This document shows positions 19,101 to 28,100 of a stretch of 64,000 nucleotides of DNA, piece after piece. The position numbers and the translations under genes are program-made. The DNA comes from Geobacter sp. OR-1. Its GTDB lineage: Bacteria > Desulfobacterota > Desulfuromonadia > Geobacterales > DSM-12255. The stretch spans positions 47,371 to 111,370 of the forward strand of contig NZ_BAZF01000015.1 of the NCBI RefSeq assembly GCF_000813145.1, given 5' to 3'. Within the stretch, counting starts at the first letter, position 1. Each line of letters begins with the position of its first letter. The notes beneath the pieces were generated by a model. It made no database searches. It was not told where the DNA came from and saw nothing but the letters and a program-made list of their open reading frames with translations.

Positions 19101-22100
19101 AGTTACGATGAATCGACGGCACTGGTCGTCAACTCCCTCGATGAGGTTTTTGTCGCAGGTTACACGGAAAACGCCTCCGGAAGCGCCGATGCCCTGGTTT
19201 ACAAGATTGCCCCGGACAACACGAAACCGTCAGTCCCCCGCACTCTGACTGCGGTTCCCGGCTATGCGGCCGTTGCCCTGACCTGGGCGGACGTCGCCTC
19301 CGTCAAGGACGGCTTCAAGATCGAAAGAAAGGTGGGGAACTGTTCCTCCGCAAACGGCAACCCCTGGACCCCTCTCGCGTCCGTACCGGCCACGACCCTT
19401 ACCTATACTGATTCCGGTCTGAATCCAGGGGCAACATACTGCTATCACGTCCAGACCTACCTGACCAGCGGCGAATCATCGCGCTGGAAGGCAGCCCAGA
19501 CAACCACTCTTGTCCCGAGCAGCCCGGCCAACATTTCCGCCACGGTAATCAACACGACCAAGGTCAATCTGGCCTGGTCCGACAACACCTCCGGAGAGAC
19601 CGGCTTCCGGGTCGAACGGTGCAGCGGCCCATCCTGTGCCGATTTCAGCCAGATAGGCACCGTGGCCCCTAATGTCGCCAGTTACTCGGACAGCTCCGCC
19701 TGCAACGGTACCAGCTACCTGTACCGGATTCTGGCGTACGGCTCCGGGTGGGAGTCTCCTGCAGGCACCCTGGCAGCGGCGGTAACAACCCCGGTCGCGG
19801 TTGCGCCGCTCATCACGGCGACCAGGATTTCGGAAGTCGAGATCGATCTTTCCTGGAACGATCCGAACAGCGACGAGACCGGTTACATAGTTGAGCGGTG
19901 TGACGGTGCCGGCTGCAGCGATTTCGAGCCGGTCACCACCCTTGTCCCGAATTCGACGCAGTTCAAGAACACCGGACTCACCGGCAACAGCTCCTATTCC
20001 TACCGGGTAAAGGGGTACAAGACCGACAACTGCAGTTGGGAAACATACAGCAACATTGCCTCGGCAACGACCACTATCAACCCGCCGAGCGGCCTGACGG
20101 CAAATGCAGGGAACAGCACTGCAGTCAACCTTTCCTGGACCGACAATACCGTGAGCGAAACCGGTTTCCAGGTCGAAAAGTGCGTCGGCAGCGGCTGCGT
20201 AATATTCGGCCAGATCGGCAGCGCCGGGTCCAATGTCACAAACTTCTCGGACAGCACGGCCTGCGCAGGGGAGACTGCCACCTTCCGGGTCAAGGCCACC
20301 CGGGGGTCGGTGACGCTGTCAAACGGCAACAACGGTTGCTGGACCAGGAGAACACCCCTTACGGTGAGCAATTTTCAGCCCAACTTCCAGATGCGGCTGA
20401 CTGTTCCTTATGACAGCGACATGCAGGGCAGTTTTGCCGACCTGAGATTCCTGGACAACAATGCCAATCTCGAAATCCCCTACTGGATCGAAGACAAGGT
20501 GGACGGGGTTTCCGCAACGATCTGGATCAAGACCGGCAATAACAACTCCTTATCCATGTATTTCGGCAATGCCGCTGCCACCAGTTCGAGTAGCGGGGTA
20601 GAGGTATTCGAGTTCTTCGACGAATTCAACGGCACACTGGACAGTGCCAGGTGGCAGGCAACGGGCGCTGCCTCTGTTGCCGGCGGCGCGCTGAGGATCG
20701 ATTCCGGTGCAGTCTACAGCAACGCCACTGCTGTCTCCTCACCACAGAACCGCGTGTTCGAGATGAAAAGCCAGTGGCTGACCGGCGCAAATGCGTCTTC
20801 CGGACTCAGTATCGCCAACGCCAGGTCAACCCAGTTGAGCAACGCCGGGTCCAATCCGCTCGTTTCGTTCGTTACCGATAACGGATCGACCGCCAATCTG
20901 CTCGCCTATGGCGCCAACGGTGCCGCCGCCTCATACAATATCGCCAGCGGCACGCAAACAACCACCATTTCGACCGGAACCGCTCTCTACAACCCATTCC
21001 TGGCCAACGGCCAGAACACCCGTGTGCCTGCGAGCGGGGTCTGGTCGCCGCCGGGCGGGGGGGATATCACGAGAATCCACGTCGTATCGCAATCGGAAAC
21101 TGGATATGACTATTTCTATGTCTACAATGCGGCCGGAACACTGCTGGGGACCTATAACGGCACCGTCAACCAGTGGGTCGATATTGCGCCCACAACCGGG
21201 TTATACACAGTTTTCCATACCGATGGCAGTGTCCAGTACGGTGTTGGCGGGAATGTGACCGAAGTGTTAGTGAGCGGCATCTCCCCGGTCAATGCCCTCA
21301 ACAGTTACCGGATCGTCGGCTACGAATTCCGTGATAACAGCGCCATCAGTTATTTCGTCAAAGAGACGAACTACAGCGAAGTAACCCGTAAGAGCTATTC
21401 CGGAACCTGGAACGTACCGTCATTTCTCTGGCTCGGTTACCTGACCGGTTCAACCGCAGGAACTACTGCTATCGACAACATGCTCGTCGACTGGGTGCGG
21501 GTGCGCCGGTATGCAGCCACAGAACCGACAGCGGTTTTCGGCAGCAAGGAATCTTCGGCATGCTTCACCTTCGCCTCCCCCTGGGAAGGCGCTTACTCCA
21601 ACACCGCGACAGCAACCACCCCGACACCTTCTACGCCGGTGCTGTCGGCTGCCAGGGCGCACGAAAGCCAGATAAATCTCTCCTGGAGCGACACCAACAG
21701 CGACCGGACCGGTTTCCGCCTCTGGAGATGCAGCGGAGCAGGTTGTTCCGATTTCAGCCAGACCGGCGGCATTCTTACAACCACAACCTACAGCGACAGC
21801 GGCCTTACCCCGAACACGGAATACCATTATTATGTAGAAACCTTCAAAACCGCCTCCTGCGGCTGGTCACGACCAAGCGCCCAGGCAAGCGCCACTACCA
21901 CCCTCCTGGAACCGAACAACATTACCGTCACGGCCAACAGCACCACCCAGATCACCCTGGGCTGGGGGGACAGAACAGGCTCAGAGACCGGCTTCAAGGT
22001 CTTCCGGTGCCAGGGGAGCGGCTGCTCGGATTTCGCCCTGATCGGTACCGCGGCTGCCAACGCTACCGGCTACAGCGATACCACGGTTGCCGAAAACAGC

Positions 22101-25100
22101 GCCTACCGGTACCAGGTACAGGCGACAAACAGCACTCTTGGCTGGGACAGCCTGCCGAGCGCAGCAGTGGAAAGGTCCACCCCGGCCGCCTCGGCACCGG
22201 TCCTCTCCTCGGTAAACCGGGTATCCGAAGTGCAGCTGCAGGTCACCTGGAGCGACAGTAATACTGACCGTACCGGCTTCAGGCTGTTCCGCTGTGCCGG
22301 AGTGGGCTGCTCGGACTTCACCCAGGTGGGGGGCGTCATTACGGCAACGAGCTACACCGATACCGGACTGACTTCGGGTAACAGCTACAGCTACTACGTC
22401 GAGAGTTTCAAGACCGCTACCTCCGGCTGGGCCAAGCAGAGCGGCCAGCTATCTGCCGGCACGACGCTGCTCGAACCGGCGAACCTGACAGCAACCAGCG
22501 GTGCAACCACCCAGGTAAGCCTGAGCTGGACCCGGACCACGGCCAATGAAACCGGGTTCTCCGTCGAACGGTGTGCAGGGATTGGCTGCAGCGATTTTGT
22601 CCAGGTCGGCACAGCTGCAGCAGCGAGCAGTGGATATTCCGACACGTCGGTCTGCAGCGGCATTACCTACAGCTACCGGGTCAAGGCGGTCAACAGCTCG
22701 GTGCCGTGGGAGACCGGATTCAGCAGTGTGGCCACAACCGTAACCAGCGGCATTACCAATTTCCTGCCTGACGCCGGTTTTGAAAATGCCGTATCCGGCT
22801 GGACTACGGCTGTCACCACCCTGACCGGTACGGAAATCGATACGACGACCGTGCATGACGGCGCAAGGAGCCTCAAAATAACGGCCACCGGGTCGCAACT
22901 CGGCAGGTCACAGTCGCTTGCCGTCACGCCTGGTCGGCAGTATACCCTTTCCGGCTACCTGAATACCGCCCTGACCAGCGGTACTGCCCAGTGCGATGTT
23001 TATGGGACCGGGATCGATTCCCCCGGAATCGCCATCGCCTATGACAGCCCCAACAACAACACCGGCTGGGTCCAGTTGAGCGAAACCGTGGCGATCCCGG
23101 CCGGCACCGGCAGCGTAAGTATCCGCTGCTTTGCATCAGGCTCGCCGCAGGGAACGGCCTACTTTGATACCATACAATTCGTTCCGGCAGATTTCGTGCT
23201 TTCCGCCACCAGAAGTTCCGAACGGCAGGTAAATCTATCCTGGCTCGACAGCGTCGTAGACGAGACCGGTTACAAGATCGAGCGGTGCAGCGGTTCCGGC
23301 TGCTCGGATTTCAGCCAGATCGGCACGACCGGCGCCAATGTGACCAATCACAGTGACTCGTCGCTAGCCGCCAACACCACCTACACCTACCGGGTAAGAG
23401 GCTACCGGACTGCAAGCTGCGGCTGGGATGGCTCTTACAGCACCACAGCAGTCGCAACCACCACGATCACACCGCCCGGCAACCTGAGCGCCACTCCGGT
23501 CAATACGACCACAATAAACCTTGCCTGGAACGACAATACCGTTTCCGAGACAGGGTTCGTGATCATGCGCTGCAGCGGCACCGACTGCACAGATTTCTCG
23601 CAGCTTACGATCACGGCCGCCAATGCCACCTCCTATCCCGACAACTCGGTGGTTAACGGCACTACTTACCGTTACCAGGTCAGGGCAACCAACTCCACCG
23701 TCCCCTGGGATTCGGATTACAGCAGCATAGCCGGGGCCGCCACAACCGCACCGACAGCCCCTTCGGCCCTGAGCGCCATTGAGGGAAGCGACGAGACCAG
23801 AATCAACCTGACCTGGACCGACAACGCCGGCGATGAAACCGGGTACAAGATCGAACGGTGCGAAGGGGCCGGATGTGCCAATTTCAGCCAGGTCGGCAGC
23901 AATCTGTCAGCAAACAGCGTCTCCTACAGCGATACCGGGCTGAAGGGAAATACCGGCTATAGCTACCGGGTCTCGGCCTTCAAGACCGGCACCAACGGGT
24001 GGACCGCAAGCAGCACTGTCTCGGCAACCACCGTTGTTGCGGCCCCAACCGGATTGACGGCAACGCCGACCAGCACCACCAGTGTCAACCTGGCCTGGAC
24101 GGATAAAACCGGGTCGGAGACCGGCTTCGTGGTCGAACGGTGTACCGGCGCAGGTTGCACCGACTTCAGCCAGCTCTATCTGACAGCCGCCAATGCCGCC
24201 TCCTATCTGGACAGCTCGGCGGCAAGTGATACGGTCTACCGTTACCAGATCCGGGCGACCAACAGTACCGTCCCATGGGATACGGCATACACCGGCATCG
24301 CCACCGCCACCACCCCGAAGCCGTTGCCGCCCGCTTCGTTGTCTGCGGCGCGCGGTACCAATGAAACAAGGATGAATCTTAGCTGGACCGACAGCACCAG
24401 TGATGAAACCGGGTACAAGGTCGAACGGTGCGAAGGGGCCGGCTGCTCGGATTTCAGCCAGATCGGCAGCAATCTGGCCGCCAACAGCGCCTCTTACATC
24501 GATACGGCGCTCAAGGGTAACACCAGTTACAGTTACCGGGTCTCGGCCTTCAAGACCGCTACCAACGGCTGGAGTGTGAGCAGCGTGGTAACTGCAACCA
24601 CCACGCTCATCGCCCCTGCCTCCCTTGCCGCAGCGGCGCCGAATTCCGCCCAGGTAAACCTGACCTGGGCAGACAACTCCGGCTCCGAAACCGGCTTTAA
24701 GATCGAGCGGTGCACCGGCGCCGGTTGCACCTTCAGCGGTCCGGAGATCGCCACTGCGACCGCCAACGCCATATCCTACAGTGACACAACCGTGGTCAGC
24801 GGCACCACCTACCAGTACCGCATCCGGGCCACCAACTCCACAGTGCCGTGGGATTCGGACTACAGCGGCACCGCTGTGGTCACGACCCCGTCCCAGGGAA
24901 ATCCGTCGGCCCTTGCCGCCACCTTTACCGGAACCAGGGTAACAGTAACCTGGACCAGGAATACAGTGGACGAGACCGGTTTCTACATCCAGAGATGTAC
25001 CGGCAGCAGCTGCCTGGACCAGGATTATAGCCAGATCGGCCAGGTAGGGAGCGGTGTGACCAGTTACCAGGACAATACGGTCTGCGGCGGCACCACCTAC

Positions 25101-28100
25101 AGCTACCGGGTCTCGGCATACCGGACCTCCTACTACACCACCCCTTACAGCGCCCCGGTAACGGTGACCCCGGCCCCGACCCTGCCGGTCCTGACCGCGA
25201 CGCGCATTTCCGAGGCTCAGTTGAATCTCTCCTGGACCGATGCCAACAGCGACCGGAACGGTTTCCGGGTCGAGCGCTGCCTTGGCGCAGGGTGCAGCAA
25301 TTTTGTCACCATTGCCGACAATCTAGCGGCCAATACGCTCAGCTATGCCAATTCCGGACTGCTCCCAGACTTCAGCTACAGCTATCGGGTCAGGAGCTTC
25401 AACAATACGGCAACCTGTGGCTGGGAATCCGCCAGTGCCATCGCTACCCAGACCACCACGATCGCGACACCCGGCTCTCTGACTGCCCTGGCCGCCGGCA
25501 CCAGCCAGATTGCCCTTTCCTGGACCGATACGACGGCTACAGAGACCGGCTTCCGGATCGAGCGCTGTACCGGCACCGGCTGCTCAGTGTTTACCGAAAT
25601 CGCCACAACGGCTGCCGGCGCAGTGAGCTGGTCCGATACCGGCCTGACCAGCGGCACGAGTTACAGCTACCGGATTCGGGCGACAAAAACAACAGCGTAT
25701 GCCTGGGACTCCGGATACAGCAACACCGCCTCGGCAACCACCCAGAACGCTCCGGCGCCGCCAACCGGTCTGACGGCCCAGTCCGCGTCAGCCAGCCTGA
25801 TCAACCTGGCCTGGAGCGACACCTCGGCTCCGGATGGCTACTACATCGAGCGCTGCGCCGGTGCGAACTGCTCTATGTTCGCCCAGATCGCCGCTGTCGG
25901 GGCAACGCCGCGCAGTTACGGCAACTCCGGGCTGGCAGCGACAACGACGTACTGTTACCGGGTACGCGGCTACAAGACCGGCGTCTGGACTACCGGATAC
26001 AGTTCCACCGTCTGCAGCGCAACGGCTATTGATTCGCCGACCACACTGACCGCCACCCCCCTCAATTCCCAGACAGTGCAGCTGACCTGGGAGGACGGAA
26101 CCGCGGATGTCAACGGGTTCAACCTCGAAACCCTGCTCTGGAACGGGGAATGGGCCGTGGTCGCCAGCCTGGGGGCGGATACCGTCTCCTACATCGACAC
26201 CATCGGCATTGAACCGCAGAAAACATACACCTATCGCATCAGATCGTTTGCCGGGGCCCAGTATTCGGCCTACAGCAATCTTGCCCCGGTCATAACCCCG
26301 GCGTACCTGCCGTCGGACGGGACCTGCATCACCACAGACCTCAATGCCCCGACGATCACTTCCACACCGGTCACAACAGTCAGCGAGGGTGCTTCGTACT
26401 CGTACCAGGTGACCGCCACTGCCGTGGGGAACAGGACCCTGTCATATTCCCTGGCGATAAAACCGGCAGGCATGACCATCTCCCCGGCCGGTCTGGTGAG
26501 CTGGACCCCGCTCTACAGCCAGTCCGGCAATCAGAACGTCACGGTACGGGTCGTTGATTCCGGCGGGCACATGGTTGAGCAGCATTATGCGATCAGCGTC
26601 GCCAACCAGAACAGCGAGCCGGTCATCAGTTCTACGCCGGTAACGAGTGCGGTGGAACTCCACCCCTACAGCTATCAGGTCATTGCCGCCGACCCTCAAG
26701 GCGACCCGCTCTCGTACACGCTCGTGACCGCGCCTGCAGGAATGACCGTCTCGGCAACCGGCCTTCTGACCTGGACCCCGACCGTTATCCAGTATGGTGC
26801 CAATCCGGTCACCGTCCGGGCCAGCGACGGGAGCCTCTCTGCTGAGCAGAGCTTTACCATCGATGTCGGGTACAACCAGACGCCGGTCATATCGTCATCA
26901 CCGGTGACCGTTGCTGCGGACGGCGCGGCATACAGCTATCAGGTCGTGGCCTCAGACCCGGACAACGATCCGCTGACCTACAGCCTCATTGCCGCACCGA
27001 GCGGGATGACCGTCTCCGCCTCCGGCCTGCTCAGCTGGACCCCGACCAAGGCCCAGGCCGACGCCGGGAGCCACCCGGTTTCACTCCAGGTAAGCGACGG
27101 CTCACTGAGCGCGATCCAGGAGTTCACGGTCACGGTCAGCGTCAACCATACGCCGATCATCAGCTCCACCCCGCCGACAACCGCATCAGAAGGGGTGCAA
27201 TACTCCTACAGCCTGGCAGCCTATGCCCCGGTATCCGGCGACACCCTCACCTACTCGCTGACTACCGCACCGGTTGGTATGACCATATCCACAGCCGGAG
27301 TGGTGACCTGGACGCCGTCGGCAGGCCAGGGAGGAACGGCCATCCCGGTAACCGTTGCCGTTCAGGCAGGGGGAGCCGCCGCCACCCAGTCCTTTACGGT
27401 ATCGGCCCCGTTCATTGCCGCTCCGGCAACCCAGCGCGCGTCGGTCGGTGCGGCGTACAGCCTGTCTGCAACCGCCAACGCCGCCGGCAGGACCGGAACC
27501 ATTGTCTACAGCCTCACGGCATCACCGACCGGCATGACGATCAATGCCAGCACCGGCGCCATCAGCTGGACGCCGGCCAGCGGGCAGACCGGCAGCAATA
27601 CGGTCACTGTCAAGGCGACCATCGGTTCCTATACGCCGCCGCTCTATGCCACCCGGACCTTTACCGTTTCCGTGCCGTCAATTACCTCCACAGCCACGGC
27701 AACTGCTGCAGTCGGCAAACCATACAGCTATACCCCGGTTGCCGTCGATCCGGCCGGCGGAACCTTTACCTATGCGCTCACGACAGCCCCATCAGGGATG
27801 ACGATCAATGCGACCTCCGGGGCAGTGAGCTGGACACCGGCCACCGGCCAGGGTGGGAATGCCGTGCCGGTCACCCTGACCGCAACAGTCGGCACAGCAG
27901 TTGCCAGCCAGCAGTTCACGATCTCAACCGTTGCAATAACCTCGTCTCCGGCCACGACAGCCGCAACCGGCAACAACTACAGCTACCAGGCCGTTGCTAC
28001 CGGCGCCGCGCTCACCTACGCACTCGACGCCGCACCCACCGGCATGACCGTCTCCGCCACCGGACTGGTGACCTGGACGCCGAGCGAGGCGCAGCTGGGG

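Noticed and set aside
19225..26310. Regular repeats suggestive of a CRISPR array or satellite
   Set aside because: The period is about 285 bases and the repeats conserve protein sequence, not DNA; they encode fibronectin III domains.
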